DNA from: Ryuthela nishihirai | Lineage: Eukaryota; Arthropoda; Arachnida; Araneae; Heptathelidae | NCBI GenBank assembly: GCA_038380435.1 | Contig: JAWZYU010000017.1 | Location: forward strand, 26,160,483 to 26,224,482 | DNA length: 64,000 bases | Reading direction: 5' to 3' | Part shown: piece by piece, positions 42,838 through 53,700 of the stretch | How positions within the stretch are numbered: position 1 is the first letter of the stretch | Layout: each line of letters begins with the position of its first letter | Translations under genes and position numbers: made by a program | Notes under the pieces: model-generated | Told to the model about the DNA's origin: nothing | What the model saw: only the letters and a program-made list of their open reading frames with translations | The model's database searches: none

Positions 42838-42977
42838 ATGTTTTCGTAAGGTGTATGAAAAGTTAATTTTAATTTGGAATATTTTTTAACAGCTTGAAAA
42901 TTTCGGGGGCTTTTTAAAATTGGCAGCGCAGCTCCGATTGAAAAAAAAAAACACCTCTCTACAGGTTTCAAACATGA

Positions 42978-43300
42978 AATTTAATTTATGCTGATGATTT
43001 GGGATTTCTTGATCTTGACGTATACGATAATAACTCTTTTATTGTGGTTGTTGATGAAGCTGGTGATAAGTGATGAAATCGGATCGGGATCATTTCCTCT
43101 GAATGGTTGCGCTTTTGATAAAATCTTACGAGAAAAGATTACGGCAATACGCGACATCAGTTAATCAGGACCACAGGAATTGCTAGTTAAACATTTAACC
43201 ATTTCTGGAGATGGTGGAAAAATAGGCGGATACACTTAGGAAAAATAGGCGGATACACTTAAGAAAAATAGGCGGATACAACTTAGGCTACATAATGGTT
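42978..43300 (+). pseudogene. RTE-like reverse transcriptase remnant, strongly decayed
   Basis: Frame pieces give NLCYADDLG-like sequence (TTTATGCTGATGATTTGG, about 42983) and NNSFIVVVDEAGD (about 43028). These are followed by TCTGAATGGTTGCGCTTTTG and ATTTCTGGAGATGGTGG, which match the 7450-7770 region of the + strand copy. The string AAAATAGGCGGATACACTTA is present three times in a row at its end (43215-43285). Confidence 0.75.
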
Positions 43301-43835
43301 GATCTTTTCTAAAGTTTAATTGTTATGGTGGTGAAGATTGAACTTATTGTGTTGAGCAAAGGCAGATTATCGCATAAACGCATAAGACGCTCGCCTGAGG
43401 CCTCGAGACTCATAGAGGCTAATAATATCTAGAATGAAATGTACTGTTTACGTACAAATCTCGTGTTTTTACTTAGGGTAATACCAAATATGATATGATT
43501 TTTGTTAAATACACCTAAAATGAACAGATATTTATTTATTTTCGTTTATAACTAAGATTTTTATTTTTCATTATGTGCAGGTATATATAATACATAGTAA
43601 ATTTTTGCTTTAGCCTTTCTGTAATTCAGTTTATATAACTTTCTGCATGTATTTTTTCCATTCGTAAGTTGAGAACTTATTGTACAGTGAATATCACCCT
43701 CCAAAAAAACAAAAGGTGGGGATCTCTCCAATCTATTGTCCCTGGGCCTTCAGATATCTTAACCCAGCAGTAATTGTAATCAAGAAAACAGAAAGGCCAA
43801 TATATTCTTTGAAATACGAATAGTATGAGGCCAAA
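43301..43835. other. No gene recognised
   Basis: AT-rich spacer; a last piece of RTE 3' sequence may reach about 43430 but is too decayed to be sure. Confidence 0.4.
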
Positions 43836-44222
43836 AGTTTGGAGTTGGATTCTTTTACCTCTGCGCGGCACTTTTTCTGCACACAATGGGCTAAATGCCT
43901 GGGTCACAAGGGCCTTGAAGTCTCAGAAAAGGTTGGGGGAAGGGGACCCACTGAAATAGCTGTTGGGAGACAGATGGTAGCCTCTCGTCAAGGCCATCCA
44001 GCGTGTTCTTTAACATGCACAGGGTATGGCTCTCCCGCACACGGGTCCATGGCTTAACGTCCTATAAGATGGACGGTGATCTTTCCAAACCCATCGGTGT
44101 CCCCTACTGGCCAAGAGTAGTTTAGCAGAGATAAATCCCAAAGCTTGTCCAGGTGGGACTCGAATCTGGGAACTGCAGATTATCAACCTGGCGCGTTACC
44201 GATTGAGCAACACCCACCCCTA
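43836..44222 (-). mobile_element. SINE-1 full-length, old
   Basis: Tail (GGATTCTTTTACCTCTGCGC) to head (GCGTTACCGATTGAGCAACACC). Many substitutions, and a small deletion after CCCCTACTGGCC. Confidence 0.85.
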
Positions 44223-44656
44223 AGAATTCGGTTGATTCCAAGAATATGGCTTTCGTGGTTATGTATTTGTTTAAAACGAATTGCATCTAAAAGTTATAAT
44301 TACAGTTTCTTGAATTTTTATTGTATGGAAATGAATTCAAACAGGAACCCAAAAAGTTTCACTTCGACATATAAAATCATTTTTCTCGCAAATTTTTTTC
44401 TGCAAAATATGTATGGCGTTAAAATACTTGTTTCAACAAATATCATTTCATGTATTTATTTCAAATTTTTGTTTACAAAATTGTCTTGTAACATTTTTGC
44501 ATTTTAAAATGCCCAAAATTCAAAAAGGCTTCCCACCGCACCTCAATGATCAAACAAACTAACAAAACCAGAATCTGTCAGCCTTAAAAAGTCATCCTCA
44601 CCATAACAGATCGTTTCCGAGCGTACAGTTTATAGGAATCATTTTACTGAAGGATT
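44223..44656. other. No gene recognised
   Basis: AT-rich spacer, no features seen. Confidence 0.45.
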
Positions 44657-44664
44657 TCTTAGAC

Positions 44665-45234
44665 TAGGGGTTCTCAATGTGGGGTACGCCGTGAGAGCTC
44701 AAAAGTCGAAAGATCTAGTAACAAAGTTTTATTCCTATTGTTATACAATAGATATAGTTTTATCTATCTATACAAGGGGTTGGGTTGTTTTACCTCTGAG
44801 CGGCACTCTTTTGCACACCATGGGCTAAATGGCCAGGTCACATAGACCCCGAAGGCTCAGAGAAGGTTGGGCACCCACTGGAACAGCTATTGGGAGACAG
44901 ATGGTAGCCTCCCGTCAAGGCCATCCAGCGTGTTCTTTAACGTGCACAGGGTATGGCTCTCCAGCACACGGACCACGGTTTAACGTCCCATCCGACGGAT
45001 GGCGGCCTTTCCAAGCCTGTCGGTGTCCCCTACTGACCGTGGGAAGGGCGGGGAATTTTGCGGAGATAAATCTCAACGCTGACCCAGCTGGGACTCGAAC
45101 CTGGGAACTACAGATTACGAGCCTGGCGCGCTACCGACTGAGCCACCACCACCCCTCTATACAAGGAGTAACTCCAGTTAAATACACGTTTCCAGGGGGT
45201 ACGTGAAGCATAAAAGGTTGAGAACCTCTATCTA
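44665..45234. mobile_element. hAT-like element with 8-bp TSD, hosting a SINE
   Basis: TCTTAGAC flanks it (44657-44664, 45235-45242). Left end TAGGGGTTCTCAATGTGGGG; right end GGTTGAGAACCTCTA with a few extra bases before the TSD. It contains one copy of the 128-bp array unit (TTATTCCTATTGTTATACAA), split by SINE-1. It is related to 32315 and 34222 but has no array. Confidence 0.87.
44778..45155 (-). mobile_element. SINE-1 full-length, exact 11-bp TSD, nested in a hAT-like element
   Basis: TCTATACAAGG flanks both ends (44767-44777, 45156-45166). Complete head and tail, with a short deletion in the body (GTTGGGCACCCACTGG). Confidence 0.94.
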
Positions 45235-45242
45235 TCTTAGAC

Positions 45243-46080
45243 AATAGAAGGGTCAAACGTGGCGCCCTCTGTATAAAGCAGTATTATGCAGTATAAGGGA
45301 GCATTGGAGTGTATGTGGGGAGGGGGACATCATGGATTTTCATTCTCTGTGCTTTTGAAACGACATGAAAGCAAATTCACATTTACCGTATCTTGGAAGA
45401 GCTTTTTTATATCGAGTTTTATAATTAAACGAAACCAGACAGAAATTAGACTCTTTGATTTAGATCACAATTTAGCTCGCAGTCCCTATGGTTTCGATAG
45501 ATTGGCTGTAGGTATTGTACTATTTGTTGCAGATGTTACGCAACCACGGCAATCCCCGGTTCCGTGTTACGACACTACCAAGTTAACGGAAAGCCGTGAC
45601 TAACGAGAGTCGGGGGCAAGAATGCGCCATATAGATGCACCTCATCCCCGACCTCACATGGCAGCAGTCCTACAAAAGGAAAGCTAACCACCGGAAGAAA
45701 CCTGAAATTTAATCTGTTCCCCGGTTAGCCACGAACAAGGATATGTAAATCCAAGTTCGCTCGGCACCCTGGGTGGAGACTCTTAGTGAGGCCCAGACTT
45801 TGAAAGCGCTCGTGCCTACTAGGGGACCAAATCCGTTCAGCCGAGCCCTTGAACTGCTCCTCGGAGCTCCTGATAGTGAGGTCGTGACACCGTCCAACTA
45901 GCCAGCCGAACCGTCGGCGATGTCTTCGATCTCGGTTGGTCTTGGCTCTGTCCAACCGGGGACCCAATCCGGCCTGCAAAGAATTCGACCGGGTGCTGGG
46001 CCCAAAGCCCCCCCCCCCACCACCACCACCATCACCACGACAAGGTGGTCCCCTATTGGGGGGGGGGGGCTGTAGATATT
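45243..46080. other. Unassigned, GC-richer block
   Basis: 45480-46000 is clearly less AT-rich than the surroundings and has few stops on the - strand, but no motif I recognise. It ends in a C-run with (CAC)n and a G-run (46008-46070). It may be an unidentified repeat. Confidence 0.4.
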
Positions 46081-46084
46081 ATGG

Positions 46085-46325
46085 TCTAATTGAATCTGAC
46101 CACAGCTCCTATGTTTTTGATAAAATTGTATCCCTGACCCCTTGTTTTCGATGAAATTGGATCAGGCCGTAGGTCTTCCATGAAATTGTATCACAGAGCC
46201 TATGTTTTCGAATGAAATTGGCCCACACACTACGTTTTCGATGAAATTGATTCACGGATTATACGTTTTCGGTGAAAGTTGCCAACAGGCCATAGTTTCA
46301 ATGATTTTGGCTTACACACTTGTTG
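46085..46325. repeat. Minisatellite, about 37-bp unit, six to seven degenerate copies
   Basis: The phrase CTATGTTTTCGATGAAATTG, followed by GATCACAG-like sequence, recurs at about 46109, 46142, 46170, 46200, 46232, 46263 and 46292, with substitutions. Confidence 0.7.
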
Positions 46326-46681
46326 AAGTTTGACACTCTTTTGATACGAAAAGTTATCATCCCCCTTTAATCAGAATGAAAGGATCTCTCCTTTCATAAG
46401 CATTCATTGTCTTGAATTCGTCACGTTGTCCACCTTCAGAATTATAGATCAGTGAATAGAGTTATGAATAATATTAATCTTACTCTATGTTGTGATTGTG
46501 TTCAGGGTTTTATTAATTTAAGTTTGAATTCGCTATTCAGCTTGGAAGAAAATTTCCTTCTTTTCATTTCGACAGGACCGATTAATTCACCCTGTGATCA
46601 AAATATTCTAATTTCTTTGTTGGAAGTTGGACACAAAATGAAGTAAACAACTCATAACCGTTCACCCTATATAGGGCCTTT
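46326..46681. other. No gene recognised
   Basis: Intron spacer, AT-rich. Confidence 0.4.
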
Positions 46682-46689
46682 AGTTCACC

Positions 46690-47005
46690 CATGGAGGTAG
46701 GAAGATAAGGAGACGCCCTAACGCGCTTTCCCTGTAAATGGAAAATGATGCTTACGCAGCATTGCGGTAGCCATGTTGTTGCATTCAAAACAAACCGTCT
46801 GCCGCTGCAATCACGCCTACTTACACTCAGTTTTACTGTGCGATTCGTGCAGCCGTTAAGCTGAACAGGCTGCCAAAATACAAATGTCGACAAAAATTAG
46901 TATAGGTGAGTAACTACTGATCAATGTTTTGAATAGAACAACATGGCTGCCGTAGCATCATTTTCAAGTGCTTAGGGCTCCTCCTCTTATCTTCCTACCT
47001 CCATG
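46690..47005. mobile_element. Terminal-inverted-repeat element, 316 bp, exact 8-bp TSD
   Basis: CATGGAGGTAGGAAGATAAG at the left end is mirrored exactly at the right end. The subterminal parts also pair imperfectly (AATGATGC, GCCATGTTGTTG). AGTTCACC lies on both sides (46682-46689, 47006-47013). An 8-bp TSD with ends starting CA would suit a P-like or hAT-like family; I cannot decide. No transposase seen. Confidence 0.85.
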
Positions 47006-47014
47006 AGTTCACCC

Positions 47015-48350
47015 ACCCTTCCACTTCTTCCAAAGTAGCATCTCCAAAGTCGGTAGAGAAGAAACCAACAGGGAAAGGAAGCGTTCAAATTCAGTACAAA
47101 AACCCATAATGTAAAATATTCATGCATTTAGAAAATAAATCATATTCATTCATAACGAAATGTTTTCCACTGAATGATCTCTCTTTTGCAGTCAAACTAT
47201 TTAGGGAATAAAATGTTTAAGAGCCTAATTTTATATGAAAAAGCGAATTTGATATTGGATATATATATAGGTCTATAAATGGTTGCTAGGTAGTCACTGG
47301 AAGGAGAGCTATGCACCAATCCCCTGTGATGATGCATAGAACCGGCCAGGCCTAGCACCTAATGTCCGACCCCGCCTTCTCGTGGTGAAGACTGTTAGTA
47401 CCTTTCAAAAGAGATACTCTCTTGTGGAAGTGAACGGAAGGGGAGGGCTGCCAGATTAGTGTGGCCTACTGATCTGGACAACTATGGCTACTTTTCTTTT
47501 TTTTTCCTACCCTGCTGAGGAGTGGTCAACCACACAGGGTCCTGATGCTGACTATATAAACCCACTGGACTGGACAGATATATGGCTCTGAGCTTGATTA
47601 TGGATCCTGATTTTGCTGCACTGATGGGCTTCTGTGGAGGGATAATCTTCCGCTGTGTTTTCTGTTTGTTTGTGGATTGACAGCCCCAAGTGAATAGATT
47701 CACAGGATATGTTTATCAGCTGGTGGATAATCCTGAGCAGAGGTCATCGCAGGCACCTGAACTCTTGCTTGCGAATAGCTTCGGTATAAGTACGGAATTT
47801 AAATATAGCGCGAGATGGAAATTTTCATGTTTTCTCATTTATAAATATAATTTCAACCACAGATAACAGTAGCTAAAACAAAATTACCCCTCCAACAGCA
47901 GTAACTAACGGGCGTCTTAATATTTAAATCACAACACGACGATCTTGAATTTCTTTCGCTATGAATGTGGCGCCATCTGCTGATAAAAAAAACAAATTCT
48001 CTAACTTAACACCTTTAAAATATGTAATATTTTTAATTTTGGTTTCCAGGCTCATTCGTATTACGCCATAAAATATTTGGCTTTTTCGCATAAATTCTTT
48101 AGCAAGACACACTTTCTTTCATCAAAGACTCTGTTTAATATAAAGGTCTCCGGAAAGGTGTAATACAAATATGAGCAAATTTTCATTTCTAGAGCGCATT
48201 TTAATTGAAACTTGAATTTAGAAATATCAGCTTACGATCCTGAGGTATAATGACACACACTCTAAAATATACTCTTTATGGAAAAAGAAAGAGATTGAAG
48301 AAGGTTAAAAAGAAAGGATAAAATTCAGGATCTATATAGGTTGGGGTTGG
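47015..48350. other. Unassigned; GC-richer part at 47330-47760
   Basis: 47330-47760 is GC-richer and contains a T-run and a TATATAAACCC string (47552). It has no coding motif on either strand and could be the non-coding part of an unidentified retroelement. The rest is AT-rich. Confidence 0.4.
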
Positions 48351-48354
48351 GGAA

Positions 48355-49050
48355 ACAATTAGGCCAATTGGGAAATGAAGATTCCAGTTGGTCTAATTGT
48401 ACCCAATTATAGAACATTAAAATTCTTTTTTTTTTTCAGCCCACAGGAGGAGGCAATTATTTCACCACAAAATATCCGTATTAACCGAAGCAAATGGGGC
48501 GGGGGTTGCTCAGTCGGTAGCGCGCCAGGCTCGTAATCTGTAGTTCCCAGGTTCGAGTCCCAGCTGGGTCAGCGTTGAGATTTATCTCCGCAAAAGTCCC
48601 CTCCCTGCCCACGGTCAGTAGGGGACACCGATGGGCTTGGAAAGGCCGCCGTCCGTCAGATGGGACGTTAAGCCGTGGCCACGTGTGCGGGAGAGCCATA
48701 CCCTGTGCACGTTAAAGAACACACTGGATGGCCTTCACGGGAGGTCTCCCAACAACTGTTCCAGTGGGTCCCCTCCCCCAACCTCCTCTGAGCCTACGGG
48801 GTCCATGTGACCTGGCCATTTAGCCCACGGTGTTCAAAAAAGTGCCGCTCAGAGGTAGAACAACCCAACCGAAGCAAAGGCGAAAAGACATAATAACAAT
48901 TAGCCCAACTGGAAAATGAAGATTCCAGTTGGGCTAATTGTACCTAATTATAAACCACTGCAATATTTTTTTTTTATCACACATACTTTATTTCACCACG
49001 AAAAATCTTTATTAACCGAAGCAGAGGCGAAACGATATAATAACAATGTT
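48355..49050. repeat. Duplicated hairpin unit, about 160 bp, opened by a SINE
   Basis: Two copies of a segment contain a hairpin (48355-48400 and 48896-48941), then GTACCYAATTATA, a T-run, and TTTCACCACRAAA...ATTAACCGAAGCA. The second hairpin has a near-perfect stem of 18-19 pairs (ACAATTAGCCCAACTGGA against TCCAGTTGGGCTAATTGT). The first has mismatches. SINE-1 lies in the first copy's right end. Confidence 0.85.
48495..48866 (+). mobile_element. SINE-1 full-length, 12-bp TSD
   Basis: AACCGAAGCAAA flanks both ends (48483-48494, 48867-48878). A short deletion in the body (CACGGGAGGTCTCCCAAC) removes CTACCATCTG. Confidence 0.93.
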
Positions 49051-49372
49051 TTATCAAAAGACCACAGACCTTAAACGACAGATTTTACAATTTATCGGGA
49101 ACAATTATTTTAAAAAAAATGCTGGAGCGATCTTTTGGTCATTCCATCCTCCTCTGAGAAAAATAAATAAATAAAAATACATGCATCAGGACCTGGTGAA
49201 AACTAAACTAGATTTTTTACAATTTTTTATTTTAAAGTATTGTGTAATGTGATATCACAGTTATTGTGTGGATTTGATTAATATGAGTGTAAATCGTAGG
49301 GTTAACAATGTTGCCATTAAATATTTCATAATTCTTTAAATATTTGATGAATATTGTTGAAATTTTGATTTT
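49051..49372. other. No gene recognised
   Basis: AT-rich intron, A-runs, no features seen. Confidence 0.4.
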
Positions 49373-49380
49373 GTTTAGAT

Positions 49381-50086
49381 CAGGCGTGTCCAAACTTTTG
49401 ACTTCCCTTGGCCACACTGAATGAAGATGAATTGTTTTGGGTCGCATATAAAATATATAATATAGTTAATGTATATGAATAATAAAACTTCATTTATTTT
49501 CTTATGTTTTTTTATTATAAAATTAAAAAAAGGGCAACATAAAACAAGTGGAATATCAAAAACTCGCTGAAAACCACATAATCATGGGTTGGGTTGTTTT
49601 ACCTCTGAGCGGCACTATTTTTGCACACCATGGGCTAAATGGCCAGGTCACATGGACCCCGAAGGCTCAGAGAAGGTTGTGGGAGGGGACCCACTATAAC
49701 AGCTGTTGGGAACTTGAAACAGTTATTAGAGAGTGAGATTAGTTTGTTATTAGACAGTGAGAATGAAAGATGGTAGCCTCCCGTCAAAGGCCATCCATTG
49801 TGTTCTTGAACGTGCATAGGGTATGGCTCTCTACCGTACATGGGGCCACGGCTTACCGTCCCATCTGACGGACTTTCCAATCCCATCGGACTTGGGCAGG
49901 GCGGGGAATTTTGCGGAGATAAATCTCAAAGCTGACCCAGCTGGGACTTGAACCTGGGAACTACAGATTACGAGCCTGGCGCGCTACCGACTGAGCCATC
50001 CCCGCCCCACAAATAATCATGTTGAAAGCTTATGTCGTAAACACGTAAACTTTACGGTTTTGTGGGCCGCGGGTTCGACACACCTG
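49381..50086. mobile_element. hAT-like element with exact 8-bp TSD, hosting a SINE
   Basis: GTTTAGAT flanks it (49373-49380, 50087-50094). Ends CAGGCGTGTCCAAACTTTTG and GGGTTCGACACACCTG are imperfect inverted repeats. Without the SINE the element is about 280 bp, AT-rich and non-coding. It is a different family from the CAGTGGTTCTCAA group. Confidence 0.88.
49587..50012 (-). mobile_element. SINE-1 full-length with a satellite-like insert
   Basis: ATAATCATG flanks both ends (49578-49586, 50013-50021). The body is interrupted at about 49710-49770 by sequence with GTTATTAGAGAGTGAGATTA and TATTAGACAGTGAGAATGAA. This matches the 109-bp satellite that starts about 1 kb downstream (GTTATTAGAGAGTGAGAATG). 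The two body halves resume correctly on either side. Confidence 0.92.
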
Positions 50087-50094
50087 GTTTAGAT

Positions 50095-50739
50095 CTTTAC
50101 TTTAGCTCCATCTGTACATAAATTGCTTATTTTAATATTAGGTATCCTCCGTTTCTTTTCTTTAATTCCGAGGTAACGGAATTTCTAATAATTTGATAAA
50201 ATTTTTCACCCATTTTATTCGGAAAAACAATAATAAAAATATCTGAAGTAGAAAGGAATAATAATTCTAGAAGAGTAGCAAGAATCGATTCGTATTCAAG
50301 TTAAAGCTGTTTCGTATCTTGTCAGCTGTTCAAGTAAATCCTGTGGGATTAAGAAAATGCAATGGAATATTCTGAGGTCACTTATCAACTTTCTTTGGAC
50401 TTGATAATTAAACTTTCTTTTTATTCCTGAAAGGATAGAAGCGGGGAGAAATATTAATACTCAATTAATTACGTTAGAGCCTAAGAAGACGTGGACAACA
50501 GGACCAGTGCTCGTTTAGTGTGAAATTCATTAATTTTCATCCCCCCACTCCCACCCTAACTACTTCTTCCCTCTCTAATATACACATCTTAATCCCGAAA
50601 ATCCGTTCAGTTGCTTTCATTTCTTTGTTTTCGACGTGATAAATTTTATCTTTTCAAGTTTCGAAACAATTCGATGCTTTGAAATAATTAAAACGTGTCG
50701 TTCTTCGCTTTAAGAAAAATATTTTTAAAACGCAAAATA
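50095..50739. other. No gene recognised
   Basis: AT-rich intron leading into the satellite. No features seen. Confidence 0.45.
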
Positions 50740-53700
50740 TTCATCTCAAAATTGCAAAAGAAGAAAATATTACGGAATGGTCAAGAAAGATTTTATTCAA
50801 TGAATGGAATGGTCAAGAAAGATATTCTCCGAATGAGGAGGCAATTATTATAGAGTGAGCGCGAAAGGTTCAGTCTTGAAATTGCAAAGGAGAAGGAAGT
50901 TATTGCAGTATAAGCACGAAAGGTTCAGTCTTAAAACTCAACTGAGAAGGAAGTTATTAGAGAGTGAGAATGAAAGATTCAGTCTTTAAATTGCAAAGGA
51001 GAAGGAAGTTATTACAGAATAAACACGAAATGTTCAGTCTTAAAACTCAACTGAGAAGGAAGTTATTAGAGAGTGAGAATGAAAGATTCAGTCTTTAAAT
51101 TGCAAAGGAGAAGGAAGTTATTACAGAATAAGCACGAAAGGTTGAGTCTTAAAACTAAAATGAGAAGGAAGTTATTAGAGAGTGAGAATGAAAAATTCAG
51201 TCTTTAAATTGCAAAGGAGAAGGAAGTTATTGCAGAATAAACACGAAAGGTTCAGTCTTAAAACTCAAATGAGAAGGAAGTTATTAGAGAGTGAGAATGA
51301 AAGATTCAGTCTTTAAATTGCAAAGGAGAAGGAAGTTATTACAGAATAAACACGAAATGTTCAGTCTTAAAACTCAAATGAGAAGGAAGTTATTAGAGAG
51401 TGAGAATGAAAGATTCAGTCTTGAAATTGCAAAGGAGAAGGAAGTTATTACAGAATAAACACGAAATGTTCAGTCTTAAAACTCAAATGAGAAGGAAGTT
51501 ATTAGAGAGTGAGAATGAAAGATTCAGTCTTGAAATTGCAAAGGAGAAGGAAGTTATTACAGAATAAACACGAAAGGTTCAGTCTTAAAACTCAAATGAG
51601 AAGGAAGTTATTAGAGAGTGAGAATGAAAGATTCAGTCTTGAAATTGCAAAGGAGAAGGAAGTTATTACAGAATAAACACGAAAGGTTCAGTCTTAAAAC
51701 TCAAATGAGAAGGAAGTAATTAGAGAGTGAGAATGAAAGATTCAGTCTTGAAATTGCAAAGGAGAAGGAAGTTATTACAGAATAAACACGAAAGGTTGAG
51801 TCTTAAAACTCAAATGAGAAGAAAATTATTAGAGAGTGAGAATGAAAGATTCAGTCTTAAAATTGCAAAGGAGAAGGAAGCTATTGCAGTATACGCACGA
51901 AAGGTTCAGTCTTAAAACTCAAATGAGAAGGAAGTTATTAGAGAGTGAGAATGAAAGATTCAGTCTTTAAATTGCAAAGGAGAAGGAAGTTATTACAGAA
52001 TTAGCACGAAAGGTTCAGTCTTAAAACTCAAATGAGAAGGAAGTTATTAGAGAGTGAGAATGAAAAATTCAGTCTTTAAATTGCAAAGGAGAAGGAAGTT
52101 ATTACAGAATAAACACGAAAGGTTCAGTCTTAAAACTCAAATGAGAAGAAGGTTATTAGAGAGTGAGAATGAAAGATTCAGTCTTGAAATTGCAAAGGAG
52201 AAGGAAGTTATTACAGAATAAACACGAAAGGTTCAGTCTTAAAACTCAAATGAGAAGGAAGTTATTAGAGAGTGAGAATGAAAGATTCAGTCTTTAAATT
52301 GCAAAGGAGAAAGAAGTTATTACAGATAAACACGAAAGGTTGAGTCTTAAAACTCAAATGAGAAGAAAGTTATTAGAGAGTGAGAACGAAAGATTCAGTC
52401 TTTAAATTGCAAAGGAGAAGGAAGTTATTGCAGTATACGCACGAAAGGTTCAGTCTTAAAACTCAAATGAGAAGGAAGTTATTAGAGAGTGAGAATGAAA
52501 GATTCAGTCTTTAAATTGCAAAGTAGAAGGAAGTTATTACAGAATAAGCACGAAAGCTTCAGTCTTAAAACTCAAATGAGAAGGAAGTTATTAGAGAGTG
52601 AGAATGAAAGATTCAGTCTTGAAATTGCAAAGGAGAAGGAAGTTATTACAGAATAAACACGAAAGGTTCAGTCTTAAAACTCAAATGAGAAGGAAGTTAT
52701 TAGAGAGTGAGAATGAAAGATTCAGTCTTTAAATTGCAAAGGAGAAAGAAGTTATTACAGATAAACACGAAAGGTTGAGTCTTAAAACTCAAATGAGAAG
52801 AAAGTTATTAGAGAGTGAGAACGAAAGATTCAGTCTTTAAATTGCAAAGGAGAAGGAAGTTATTGCAGTATACGCACGAAAGGTTCAGTCTTAAAACTCA
52901 AATGAGAAGGAAGTTATTAGAGAGTGAGAATGAAAGATTCAGTCTTTAAATTGCAAAGCAGAAGGAAGTTATTACAGAATAAGCACGAAAGCTTCAGTCT
53001 TAAAACTCAAATGAGAAGGAAGTTATTAGAGAGTGAGAATGAAAAATTCAGTCTTTAAATTGCAAAGGAGAAGGAAGTTATTACAGAATAAACACGAAAG
53101 GTTCAGTCTTAAAACTCAAATGAGAAGGAAGTTATTAGAGAGTGAGAATGAAAGATTCAGTCTTGAAATTGCAAAGGAGAAGGAAGTTACTACAGAATAA
53201 ACACGAAAGGTTCAGTCTTAAAACTCAAATGAGAAGGAAGTTATTAGAGAGTGAGAATGAAAGATTCAGTCTTGAAATTGCAAAGGAGAAGGAAGTTATT
53301 ACAGAATAAACACGAAAGGTTGAGTCTTAAAACTCAAATGAGAAGGAAGTTATTAGAGAGTTAGAATGAAAAATTCAGTCTTTAAATTGCAAAGGAGAAG
53401 GAAGTTATTGCAGTATAAGCACGAAAGGTTCAGTCTTAAAACTCAAATGGGAAGGAAGTTATTAGAGAGTGAGAATGAAATATTCAGTCTTTATATTGCA
53501 AAGGAGAAGGAAGTTATTGCAGAATAAGCACGAAAGGTTCAGTCTTAAAACTCAAATGAGAAGGAAGTTATTAGAGAGTGTGAATGAAAGATTCAGTCTT
53601 TAAATTGCAAAGGAGAAGGAAGTTATTTCAGAATAAGCACGAAAGGTTCAGTTTTAAAACTCAAATGAGAAGGAAGTTATTAGAGAGTGAGAATGAAAGA

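Noticed and set aside
51727..51915. Coiled-coil-looking frame with KEKEAIAVYARK in the purine-rich array
   Set aside because: The 109-bp period shifts the frame in each unit and stops are frequent; other units in the same array have no such frame.
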